Part shown: positions 1 through 5,528 of the stretch, in pieces
How the letters are laid out: the number at the start of each line of letters is the position of its first letter
How positions within the stretch are numbered: the first letter of the stretch is position 1
From: Acidobacteriota bacterium
GTDB lineage: Bacteria > Acidobacteriota > Vicinamibacteria > Vicinamibacterales > 2-12-FULL-66-21
Reading direction: 5' to 3'
Assembly: GCA_013694845.1 (NCBI GenBank)
Contig: JACDBQ010000530.1
Span: 1-5,528 of the forward strand
Length of the DNA stretch: 5,528 bases
Position numbers and translations under genes: made by a program
Notes under the pieces: model-generated
Told to the model about the DNA's origin: nothing
Database searches by the model: none
Seen by the model: only the letters and a program-made list of their open reading frames with translations

Positions 1-574
1 GCTCGTAATCATGCGGCGTGTTGACGTTCACGAACAGCAGTCCCTCGGGGTCGTAGGTCGTCAGTTCACCGGGCCCGATCTCCACGAACCGAACCCCGGT
101 CGGCGGCACCGCCGCATGACGCTCGCCTTGTGCCAGACGTTCACGAATCCCCGTGGCGCAACGCCGGCTGTAGATCGCGCAGAGCGGCTGAAGCCCAGTC
201 GCGTCCCGCGGGATCACGACGTCGGCCCCGCTGATGCTCGCGAGGTGCGACAAGAACCGCTCCGTCAGGAACGGCATGTCCGAGCCGACGACCAGCGTCC
301 GCTCGCACGGCGAGCTTGCGATCGCCGTATAAATGCCGCCGAGTGCGCCGGCGTCCTCGAGGAGGTCGGCAATGACTGGGAGACCCGCCCGAGCCGCCGC
401 GCCGTGCCGGTCGCCTACGGCGAAGATCCGCGAGGTCACCGGCCGGACGGCTGCCAGGATTCGAGCCAGGATCGGCGAGCCGCCGACCATCAGGCCGGCC
501 TTGTCGGTCCCACCGAATCGTCGCGACCGGCCGCCGGCGAGTATGGCCGCTGCGAGGCAGGCGTCGTTCGGCAT
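1..574 (-). CDS. mobA: Molybdenum cofactor guanylyltransferase MobA (3' end cut by window edge)
   Basis: This cytoplasmic enzyme transfers GMP from GTP to Mo-molybdopterin, giving the guanine dinucleotide cofactor of DMSO reductase-type enzymes. Translating the minus strand gives 191 residues with the family's landmarks in order: the nucleotide-binding loop LAGGRSRRFGGTDKA (12-26, Lys25), DAGALGG (74-80), the metal-site motif GSDMPFL (97-103, Asp99), GLQPLCAIY (127-135) and NVNTPHDY (183-190). MobA proteins are usually about 190-210 residues, so only a short C-terminal tail is missing. I chose ATG 574 because it puts the LAGG loop at the usual distance from the N-terminus. An in-frame ATG at 592 would add six residues (MLHRSF), and neither start has a convincing ribosome-binding site. 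The gene diverges from the V4R-like gene. A general MobA-like nucleotidyltransferase of another pathway is possible, but the motif set fits MobA well. The family call is firm; the exact start is not. Confidence 0.9.
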   Translation of the reverse strand, partial: MPNDACLAAAILAGGRSRRFGGTDKAGLMVGGSPILARILAAVRPVTSRIFAVGDRHGAAARAGLPVIADLLEDAGALGGIYTAIASSPCERTLVVGSDMPFLTERFLSHLASISGADVVIPRDATGLQPLCAIYSRRCATGIRERLAQGERHAAVPPTGVRFVEIGPGELTTYDPEGLLFVNVNTPHDYE

Positions 575-583
575 GAAGGATCG

Positions 584-604
584 GTGCAACATTATCAGAT
601 GGGT
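584..604 (-). promoter_or_regulatory. Possible mobA -10 element in the divergent gap
   Basis: The 41 bases between the mobA and V4R-like start codons contain the only AT-rich patch of the region. On the minus strand it reads GATAAT (596 to 591), a four-of-six match to TATAAT, about 17 bases upstream of ATG 574. No good -35 hexamer lies 16-18 bases further up. If the element is used, transcription would start near 584 and exclude the ATG at 592. This is inference from one weak hexamer. Confidence 0.22.
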
Positions 605-615
605 TGTGCTTCGCG

Positions 616-1227
616 ATGAGTGAACCGCGCATCGGGCGGGTGCTCGTCGCCAGCCTGCACCAGTCGATCGCCGACATTCTCCCGGCTCGCCTCGAGTTCT
701 ACGAGAACTGGCTGAGTGTCGCCGGGCTGCGGGAGGGCACCATCGGGCTCGCGCCCCTGTCGGCCGTTCTGAGCTTCCTACGCAGCGAAGGGGACGCATA
801 CGGCGCAGTCACGGCGAGAGCCGGGGAGTATGCAGCGGAGTGGACCGTGCGCGGGCTCCCGGCGATGGAACGCCGTCTCCTGTCGGTGCTGCCGGCCTCG
901 CTTCGAACGCGTGCGGCGCTGCGGACGGCGCGGTCATTGGTCCGCGCTACCTATCCAGGCTCGCGTGCCATCGTGCGGCTTCGCGGCGGCACGGCCTCGA
1001 TCGATCTGCGAGGATCGCTGTTCTGCGAGGTTCGCGAAGCATCACCGCTGCCGCTCTGCGGCTTCTACGCGGCCGCCATTGCGCGGGTCCTCCAGCTCCT
1101 GGCGGTCGGAGCGGAGGCACAGGTAATGGAATGCCGGGCGTCGGGGGCGCGCCGCGGCTGCGCCCTTTCGATCAACGTCGGGAGTGCCCCGGAACCGAAC
1201 GTGGAACTGCCTGAACATGCTGTCTAG
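616..1227 (+). CDS. V4R-like (Bet3-fold) small protein, possible zinc or ligand binder
   Basis: This is a 203-residue protein of unproven function, with no signal peptide or membrane segment. The C-terminal half resembles the V4R (4-vinyl reductase) domain: a small strand/turn block with Cys137, then LCGFYAAAIARVLQLLA (147-163, Cys148), then MECRASGARRGC (171-182, Cys173 and Cys182) followed by a beta strand. V4R domains typically show Cys, GF/Y helix, E..C, then C near the end; in phenol-sensing regulators these cysteines bind zinc. The N-terminal half (residues 1-110) is helical, with an EFYENWL segment at 27-33 that I do not recognise. ATG 616 was preferred to an in-frame TTG at 604, which would add only MCFA; neither has a clear Shine-Dalgarno. 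The stop overlaps the start of the TPR gene by 11 bases, suggesting co-translation. The family assignment rests on pattern only, and a lineage-specific hypothetical protein is the alternative. The reality of the gene is well supported. Confidence 0.75.
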   Translation: MSEPRIGRVLVASLHQSIADILPARLEFYENWLSVAGLREGTIGLAPLSAVLSFLRSEGDAYGAVTARAGEYAAEWTVRGLPAMERRLLSVLPASLRTRAALRTARSLVRATYPGSRAIVRLRGGTASIDLRGSLFCEVREASPLPLCGFYAAAIARVLQLLAVGAEAQVMECRASGARRGCALSINVGSAPEPNVELPEHAV

Positions 1228-2839
1228 GCTCGTGGCGACGGCCTCGTTCGTCGGCCTCTCTTTGATCGCCCCCGGGTCGGCGGCCGCGCAGGCGTCCGGG
1301 ACCCGCATCCTGGTCATGCCGTTCGACAATCCGACGCGTGAAGCGCGGCTGCACTGGATTGCCGAGGCGGCGAGCCTGCTGGTAGCTGACGAGCTGAATG
1401 CGCGAGGTGTCCCCGCGATCCGCCGTGCCGAGCGGGTCAACGCGTTCGAGGAGCTGCATCTTCCGGCCGCCGCCACCCTCAGCCGGGCGACGGTGATCAA
1501 AGTCGGTCAGCTCGTCGGCGCGTCCGAGGTCATCGTCGGCAGTCTCAGGCTCTCGGGCGAGGAGCTGATCCTCGAAGCGCACGGCGTCCGCATCGACGTC
1601 GGCCGCGTGCAGCCCGCCGTGTCGGAGCGGGGCCCGCTCGCCGACGTCGTACTCGTGTTCGAGCGCCTGTCGGCGAGACTCGCTTCCGGCGCGCCGCTGC
1701 AAACGGAGCGCTCGCGTCGCCCGCCGCTCGAGGCGTTCGAGTCGTACGTCAAGGGGCTCATGGCCGAGAGTGCCGCGACGCGCGCGACGTTTCTCGAAGA
1801 GGCGATCACGTCGCATCCGGGCTACGACCGCGCCTACCTGGCGCTCTGGGCGGTTCGTCACGACCAGGCCGACCATGCGGCGGCACTTGCGGCCGCCCGG
1901 GCCGTGCCGTCCGACTCGCCGCGGGCACGGGATGCGCAGTTCTTTGCCGGGGTGTCGCTGCTGGAGCTGAAACAGTTCGACGAGGCCTTCGATGCCTTCG
2001 CGGCGGCTGCGGCCGGCGCGACGCCCGAATTCGCGGCCGCGGCGCTCAACAACATGGGAGTCGTCCAGCTTCGTCGCGCGAGCCCGTCGTCCAAGGGTCT
2101 TCCGACCTACTTCCTCACGAAAGCGGCGGACGCTCATCCGGGCGACTCGGACATCCTGTTCAACCTTGGTTACGCCTACGTGCTCGAGAAAAATTACCAG
2201 GGCGCCATGTACTGGCTGCGGGAAGCACTCAGGCGGGAGCCGACGGATGCGGAGTCTCACTACGTGCTGGGGGCGGCACTGAGCGGGGAGGGGAGCGCCG
2301 TCGAGGCGGCGCGGGAAAAGGAGCTCGCGCGGCAACTCTCGTCCCGGTTCGCCGAGCTCGAGAAACGCGCGGCCGATGAGCGGCTTCCGGTGCCCAGGGG
2401 CATGGACCGGTTGCGCGAGGATCCCGAGATGCGCGCCGGGTTCCGCCCTGAACAGACGGTTGTGAACACGGCGCAACGGGAGCAGCAGGACCTGGCGTCA
2501 TTTCACCTCGACCGGGGCCGCAGGCTGTTCGATCGTGAAGAGGACCGCGAGGCGCTCGCCGAGCTGAGGCGCGCGGTGTACTTGTCGCCATACCAGGCGC
2601 AGGCGCATTTGTTGATCGGGCGGATTCATCTCCGGGCGGGGCGCCCATCGGACGCCGTCGATGCACTGAAGATCTCGATCTGGAGCCGCGACTCGGCTCC
2701 GGCGCGGATTGCGCTTGCTGAGGCGTACTTGAAACAGCAGAATACGGCTGCGGCCCGCACCGAGCTGCAGAGGGCGCTCGTGCTGGAGCCGCAATCCGAG
2801 GAGGCGAAGCGGTTGCTCGCAGCCATGGGCGGAGAGTAG
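1217..2839 (+). CDS. Exported TolB/FlgO-like N-domain plus TPR-repeat protein
   Basis: This is a 540-residue protein, probably periplasmic or envelope-located. Residues 1-25 look like a Sec signal peptide: MLSR, a hydrophobic core (VATASFVGLSLIAPG), and likely cleavage after SAAAQA. Residues 29-127 match the TolB-N/FlgO-like fold: RILVMPFDN at 30-38, WIAEAASLLVADEL at 47-60, a VGASEVIVGSL strand at 100-110, and LILEAHGVRID at 117-127. TPR-like helical hairpins follow at about 240-270, 276-309, 312-345, 346-371, 428-458, 461-492 and 494-527, with a charged linker at 372-427. Such proteins usually serve as protein-interaction scaffolds; no catalytic motif is visible. I chose ATG 1217 because it gives a compact signal peptide. 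GTG 1184, in frame, would add eleven residues and lacks a ribosome-binding site. A weak GGAA lies 11 bases before ATG 1217. The start lies inside the end of the V4R-like gene. The specific partner and pathway are unknown. Confidence 0.88.
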   Translation: MLSRLVATASFVGLSLIAPGSAAAQASGTRILVMPFDNPTREARLHWIAEAASLLVADELNARGVPAIRRAERVNAFEELHLPAAATLSRATVIKVGQLVGASEVIVGSLRLSGEELILEAHGVRIDVGRVQPAVSERGPLADVVLVFERLSARLASGAPLQTERSRRPPLEAFESYVKGLMAESAATRATFLEEAITSHPGYDRAYLALWAVRHDQADHAAALAAARAVPSDSPRARDAQFFAGVSLLELKQFDEAFDAFAAAAAGATPEFAAAALNNMGVVQLRRASPSSKGLPTYFLTKAADAHPGDSDILFNLGYAYVLEKNYQGAMYWLREALRREPTDAESHYVLGAALSGEGSAVEAAREKELARQLSSRFAELEKRAADERLPVPRGMDRLREDPEMRAGFRPEQTVVNTAQREQQDLASFHLDRGRRLFDREEDREALAELRRAVYLSPYQAQAHLLIGRIHLRAGRPSDAVDALKISIWSRDSAPARIALAEAYLKQQNTAAARTELQRALVLEPQSEEAKRLLAAMGGE

Positions 2840-2840
2840 G

Positions 2841-2944
2841 CCACGGTTCGCCACGGTTCAACACGGTTTAACACGGCTCGGAAGAGCACGACACACACAA
2901 CTCGACGCTAACGACTCGACACAACACGGCTCAATACGACTCGG
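2841..2944 (+). repeat. Degenerate 10-base AC-rich tandem repeats
   Basis: Beginning one base after the TPR gene's stop are four head-to-tail decamers: CCACGGTTCG, CCACGGTTCA, ACACGGTTTA and ACACGGCTCG (2841-2880). After a more diverged stretch rich in CGAC and ACAC, the unit returns as ACACGGCTCA (2924-2933) and ATACGACTCG (2934-2943), ending just before the nfeD start. The composition (A and C heavy) differs sharply from the flanking genes, and there is no strong hairpin and no T-tract. Similar degenerate roughly 10-base CACGG/CACAG-type repeats after stop codons are something I recall from environmental genomes; the function is unknown. Confidence 0.7.
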
Positions 2945-2952
2945 TCAATAAG

Positions 2953-4248
2953 ATGCGTGCTTGGCTTTGTGTGATCGCGGGGCTCTTCCTGCTCGTCGCG
3001 CCCCGGGCGCAGATGCAGAGCGCACCAGTCGTGTACACCGCGGAAGTCGACGGTATCATCCAGCCGGTCATCGCCGAATACCTTGGCGCCGCGATTCAGA
3101 AAGCGGACGCCGCTGAGGCCGCGCTGCTGGTCGTCACCCTTCGCACCCCCGGGGGGCTGCTCGACACCACGCGCGACATCAACAACGCCATCATCCGGGC
3201 ACGCACGCCGATCGCGGTCTGGGTAGGACCTTCGGGAAATCGCGCCGCATCGGCCGGGTTCCTGATCACGATGGCCGCCGACATCGCCGCGATGGCGCCG
3301 GGCACGCACATCGGTGCCGCACACCCCGTGTCGGGCGACGGCTCGAAGATGGACGACACGATGGCCAGGAAGGTGGCGTCGGACACTGCCAGCTACGGAC
3401 GCACCCTGGCGCAGCAGCGGAAGCGCAACGCGGTCCTGATCGAGCAGGCGGTCAATGACAGCCGCTCGTTCACCGAGCAGGAGGCCGTGAGCGCGGTTCC
3501 GGTGCTGATCGACGTCATCGCGTCGGACATCCCGGACCTCCTGGCGAAGATCGACGGCCGCACGATCACGCGCTTCGACGGCCGCAGTCACGTGCTACGC
3601 GTCTCGGGCGCGCGCCTGGAAGCGATCGACATGACCTGGGCCCAACGCGTGCTCAGCGCGGTGGCGCACCCGCAGATTGCCTACCTGCTCCTCACGCTCG
3701 GGATGCTGGGCCTCACGGTGGAGTTCTGGAACCCCGGGGCGATCTTCCCAGGCGTCGCCGGAGGAATCTCTCTGCTGCTGGCGTTCTTTGCGCTCCAGGT
3801 GCTGCCGGTCAGCTACGCGGGCGTGTTGCTCATCGTTCTCGGACTGGTGCTGTTGATCCTCGAAGTGAAGGTCACCAGCTTCGGGGTGCTGGCGGTCGGA
3901 GGCGTCTCGGCGCTCTTCTTCGGCTCGCTGATGCTGATCGACTCGCCGCTGCCAGAAATGCAGATCGGCCTCCGGCTCATCGTTCCGATCACGTTGTCGA
4001 TATCCGTGATCCTGTTGTTCCTCGTGCAACTCGCCGTCAAGGCGCAGAAACAACCGTCGGTCACCGGCGCGGCCGGTATGATCGGCGGGAGCGGTCGAGC
4101 ATTGACGTCGTTCGACGCGGCCGGGTCCGGTCGCGTGCAGACCCACGGCGAAATCTGGACAGCCACGGCGAGTGAGCCGATCAGCGCAGGTGATCGCGTG
4201 CAGGTCGTCGGGGTCACGGGATTGTTGCTGACTGTTCGAAGGCTGTAG
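2953..4248 (+). CDS. NfeD1b-type membrane-bound serine protease (ClpP-like)
   Basis: This is a 431-residue membrane protease of the NfeD1b family, partner of slipins in membrane quality control. Residues 1-20 form a signal peptide or N-terminal anchor. Residues 26-200 are the ClpP-like protease domain: RTPGG (64-68) contributes the oxyanion region, NRAASAGF (96-103) carries the nucleophile Ser100, and MAPGTHIGAAHP (114-125) precedes the general base Lys140 in MARK. The 40-residue Ser-Lys spacing is close to the Ser97/Lys138 dyad of the archaeal homologue PH1510. About five membrane segments follow, near 240-258, 263-283, 286-304, 310-330 and 341-362. The last part, 368-431, is the NfeDC OB-fold domain. 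The length is typical of the full-length form. ATG 2953 gives the expected signal sequence but has no Shine-Dalgarno. The slipin gene follows 58 bases downstream, the usual neighbour. All key residues are present, so I infer an active protease. Confidence 0.93.
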   Translation: MRAWLCVIAGLFLLVAPRAQMQSAPVVYTAEVDGIIQPVIAEYLGAAIQKADAAEAALLVVTLRTPGGLLDTTRDINNAIIRARTPIAVWVGPSGNRAASAGFLITMAADIAAMAPGTHIGAAHPVSGDGSKMDDTMARKVASDTASYGRTLAQQRKRNAVLIEQAVNDSRSFTEQEAVSAVPVLIDVIASDIPDLLAKIDGRTITRFDGRSHVLRVSGARLEAIDMTWAQRVLSAVAHPQIAYLLLTLGMLGLTVEFWNPGAIFPGVAGGISLLLAFFALQVLPVSYAGVLLIVLGLVLLILEVKVTSFGVLAVGGVSALFFGSLMLIDSPLPEMQIGLRLIVPITLSISVILLFLVQLAVKAQKQPSVTGAAGMIGGSGRALTSFDAAGSGRVQTHGEIWTATASEPISAGDRVQVVGVTGLLLTVRRL

Positions 4249-4294
4249 GAGTCGTGCCGGATGCCGGGTGGTCTCGCCGGCCTGAGTTCTGATT

Positions 4295-4300
4295 GAGGGG
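4295..4300 (+). promoter_or_regulatory. Ribosome-binding site fixing the GTG start of the slipin gene
   Basis: GAGGGG lies six bases before GTG 4307, a good Shine-Dalgarno match at normal spacing. It is the clearest ribosome-binding site in the window. It supports the GTG over any later start, and starting there keeps the N-terminal membrane anchor. Confidence 0.7.
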
Positions 4301-4306
4301 TGCTGT

Positions 4307-5056
4307 GTGCCGTTCTCGCCTGTCCTGATCGTCGCGGCAGTCGTCGTGTTCTACCTGTTCAGCTCGATCAAGGTGCTGAACGAATACGAGCGCGCCGTGG
4401 TCTTCCGCCTCGGCAAGTTGCTCTCCCAGCCCAAGGGGCCCGGCGTGATCTTCGTCTTCCCGCCGATCGACAAGATGGTCCGGGTCAGCCTTCGGACCGT
4501 GGTCATGGACGTGCCGCCGCAAGACGTCATCACTCGGGACAACGTCTCGGTGAAAGTGAATGCGGTCGTGTATTTCCGCGTGATGGATCCCAGGCGAGCG
4601 ATCGTGGAAGTCGAGAGCTATCACTACGCCACCTCGCAGCTGGCTCAGACGACGTTGCGCAGTGTGCTCGGACAGGTCGACATGGACGACCTGCTCTCCG
4701 AGCGCGACCGGCTGAATCAGCAGCTCCAGCAGATCCTCGATCAGCACACCGATCCCTGGGGCATCAAGGTGTCGTCGGTCGAAGTGAAGCACGTCGATCT
4801 GCCGCCCGACATGCAGCGGGCGATGGCCCGCCAGGCCGAGGCCGAGCGCGAGAAGCGCGCGAAAATCATCCACGCCGCCGGTGAGCTCGAAGCCTCCGAG
4901 AAACTCGCGCAGGCGGCTGGAGTGATCGCGACCGAACCGATGTCGATCACCCTTCGCTACCTCCAGACCCTCACGGAGATCGCATCGGAGAAGAATTCGA
5001 CGATCATCTTTCCGCTCCCGATCGAGCTGATTCACCTCATCTCACCGAAGAAGTAA
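4307..5056 (+). CDS. Slipin (SPFH/stomatin-like membrane protein), NfeD partner
   Basis: This is a 249-residue SPFH-domain protein of the prokaryotic stomatin (slipin) group. Slipins form membrane-anchored oligomers that organise membrane microdomains. An N-terminal hydrophobic segment (4-20) anchors it. The SPFH core follows with typical motifs: NEYERAVVFRLGK (25-37), GPGVIFVFPPID (44-55), DVPPQDVITRDNVSVKVNA (68-86), and the DPWGIKV...EVKHVDLPPDMQRAMARQAEAEREKRAKI stretch (149-187), whose later part begins the coiled-coil (about 170-205). The C-terminal hydrophobic segment STIIFPLPIELIHLI (231-245) corresponds to the region cleaved by the NfeD protease in the archaeal pair PH1510/PH1511. 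Length matches the family. It is the likely second gene of an nfeD–slipin operon, 58 bases behind nfeD with no terminator between them. HflK/HflC and flotillin are alternatives, but the length, motifs and neighbour favour a slipin. Confidence 0.95.
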   Translation: MPFSPVLIVAAVVVFYLFSSIKVLNEYERAVVFRLGKLLSQPKGPGVIFVFPPIDKMVRVSLRTVVMDVPPQDVITRDNVSVKVNAVVYFRVMDPRRAIVEVESYHYATSQLAQTTLRSVLGQVDMDDLLSERDRLNQQLQQILDQHTDPWGIKVSSVEVKHVDLPPDMQRAMARQAEAEREKRAKIIHAAGELEASEKLAQAAGVIATEPMSITLRYLQTLTEIASEKNSTIIFPLPIELIHLISPKK

Positions 5057-5130
5057 CGGCGGGATCAGCCGCCGGGGGATGCCGAGGGTGGCCGCAGAAA
5101 AGATCCAGCGACACGGCTTTCCCCGGCGGT
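5057..5130 (+). other. GC-rich inverted repeats just after the slipin stop
   Basis: Directly after the slipin stop, CGGCGG (5057-5062) and CCGCCG (5069-5074) form a perfect six-pair stem around the loop GATCAG. No T-tract follows, so it is not a standard terminator. CCGCCGGGG (5069-5077) is also the exact complement of CCCCGGCGG (5121-5129), so the same arm could pair in either of two ways. It may protect the mRNA 3' end; at this GC content chance is a fair alternative. Confidence 0.4.
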
Positions 5131-5143
5131 CCTGCCCGGACCT

Positions 5144-5152
5144 TGCTAAAAT
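5144..5152 (+). promoter_or_regulatory. Possible extended -10 promoter for the SPOR-like gene
   Basis: TGCTAAAAT provides a TGn extension plus TAAAAT, a five-of-six match to TATAAT. It stands out in GC-rich surroundings and lies 57 bases before the TTG start. The 17-base-upstream position is GC-rich (near 5124-5129) with no TTGACA-like hexamer, as extended -10 promoters tolerate. Transcription would begin near A5159. Confidence 0.5.
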
Positions 5153-5173
5153 GTTTCCAGGTCAGGCAACTTT

Positions 5174-5197
5174 CCGGAAGCCGGTTTCCGGTTTTTT
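5174..5197 (+). terminator. Rho-independent-type terminator (possible leader attenuator)
   Basis: CCGGAAG (5174-5180) pairs with TTTCCGG (5185-5191), closing with one G-T pair around a CCGG tetraloop, and six Ts follow (5192-5197). The stem is short but the hairpin plus T-tract is textbook. It can end the nfeD–slipin transcript, whose last stop is 118 bases upstream. It also lies about 15 bases downstream of the predicted start of the next transcript, so it could attenuate that gene. Confidence 0.65.
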
Positions 5198-5209
5198 AGA
5201 CATACCCAT

Positions 5210-5528
5210 TTGACACACCACGACACGACTGAAGACGGGTTTCACGAGATCCAGCTGAGTGCCAAGCAGCTCGTGTTCCTGTTCATGACGACCACTGTCG
5301 TCCTGGTCGTCACCTTCCTTTGTGGCGTGCTGGTGGGCCGCAGCGTCGGCCCCGACACCGATGCCCAGCAGCCGATCAGCTCCACGGCCGCGGACGCGGC
5401 GGCGCCCGTCGAGCCGGCCGCCACGCCGGAGGCGGGCACGGGGCCCCCGCCGGCAGTCACTGAAACACCCTTGAGTTACGACGAGCGGCTGCGAAAGGCC
5501 GATCCACAGCCCGAGAAACTAAAGCCGC
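5210..5528 (+). CDS. Single-TM envelope protein, probable SPOR-domain protein N-terminus (3' cut by window edge)
   Basis: Only the first 106 residues are in the window. They show a short hydrophilic N-terminus (MTHHDTTEDGFHEIQLSAKQ, 1-20), one strong membrane segment (about 21-44, VFLFMTTTVVLVVTFLCGVL) and a proline/alanine-rich linker from about residue 47 on. This is the layout of a bitopic protein with a cytoplasmic N-terminus and a periplasmic domain on a flexible tether. The FHEIQL...KQLVFLF stretch resembles, from memory, the N-termini of acidobacterial SPOR-domain proteins, which bind denuded peptidoglycan at division sites; the SPOR domain itself would lie beyond the window. TTG 5210 is the start because no ATG or GTG precedes it in frame after the predicted transcription start, and the next ATG (codon 26) would cut the membrane segment. 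No Shine-Dalgarno is visible. The reading frame is well supported; the SPOR assignment is inference. Confidence 0.7.
   Translation, partial: MTHHDTTEDGFHEIQLSAKQLVFLFMTTTVVLVVTFLCGVLVGRSVGPDTDAQQPISSTAADAAAPVEPAATPEAGTGPPPAVTETPLSYDERLRKADPQPEKLKP

Noticed and set aside
11..619. 202-residue plus-strand frame over mobA
   Set aside because: The minus strand gives a full set of MobA motifs; this frame is Arg/Pro-rich and shows none.
1184..1216. GTG 1184 as start of the TPR protein
   Set aside because: It would add eleven polar residues before a good signal peptide, has no ribosome-binding site, and deepens the overlap with the upstream gene. It is not fully excluded.
1172..2476. 434-residue minus-strand open frame opposite the TPR gene
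   Set aside because: It is arginine- and histidine-rich with no recognisable motif and lies wholly antisense to a gene with clear signal peptide and TPR repeats. Long antisense frames are expected at this GC content.
2841..2944. CRISPR array
   Set aside because: The repeat unit is about 10 bases, degenerate and without regular spacers, and there are no cas genes.
3595..4146. 183-residue minus-strand frame opposite nfeD
   Set aside because: Low-complexity Gln/Glu/Arg-rich translation with no family signature, antisense to the membrane region of NfeD.
4249..4306. Possible terminator or promoter between nfeD and slipin
   Set aside because: Only a weak GCCGG/CCGGC pairing with a 16-base loop and no T-tract, and no -10/-35 pair; consistent with read-through in one operon.
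4214..5035. 273-residue minus-strand open frame opposite the slipin gene
   Set aside because: Composition is dominated by Asp, His and Arg, as in the reverse of GC-biased codons, and it covers a well-defined SPFH gene.

Overview
The window is GC-rich, roughly mid-60s percent by eye, with strongly GC-biased third codon positions. It holds six protein-coding genes and no recognisable tRNA, rRNA, CRISPR array or mobile element. The gene set suggests an Acidobacteriota genome, perhaps of the Vicinamibacteria type: a TolB/FlgO-like plus TPR secreted protein, an NfeD1b–slipin pair, and a single-TM protein whose N-terminus resembles acidobacterial SPOR-domain proteins. This placement rests on resemblance from memory and was not tested.

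Layout, left to right. (1) On the minus strand, positions 574 to 1 carry almost all of mobA, the molybdenum cofactor guanylyltransferase; its C-terminal tip lies outside the window. (2) Divergent from it, with only 41 bases between start codons, is a 203-residue plus-strand protein with a V4R-like cysteine pattern. (3) This overlaps by 11 bases a 540-residue exported protein with an N-terminal TolB/FlgO-like domain and several TPR repeats. (4) A 113-base AC-rich spacer follows, built from degenerate 10-base repeats. (5) Next is an NfeD1b-type membrane serine protease with a Ser100/Lys140 dyad. (6) After 58 bases and a good Shine-Dalgarno sequence comes a slipin (SPFH/stomatin family). (7) A 153-base spacer holds a GC hairpin, a possible extended -10 promoter and a rho-independent-type terminator. 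(8) The window ends inside a single-TM protein starting at TTG, probably the N-terminus of a SPOR-domain cell-envelope protein.

How the genes fit together. The NfeD–slipin pair is a known conserved partnership: the slipin oligomerises on the membrane and the NfeD protease can cleave its hydrophobic C-terminus. The V4R-like and TolB/TPR genes overlap and are probably co-translated, but their shared role is unknown. mobA belongs to cofactor biosynthesis and looks unrelated to the rest. I see no clear evidence of a wholly new system. The most interesting items are the decamer-repeat spacer, the V4R-like/TPR pair, and a terminator-like hairpin sitting between a putative promoter and the last gene.
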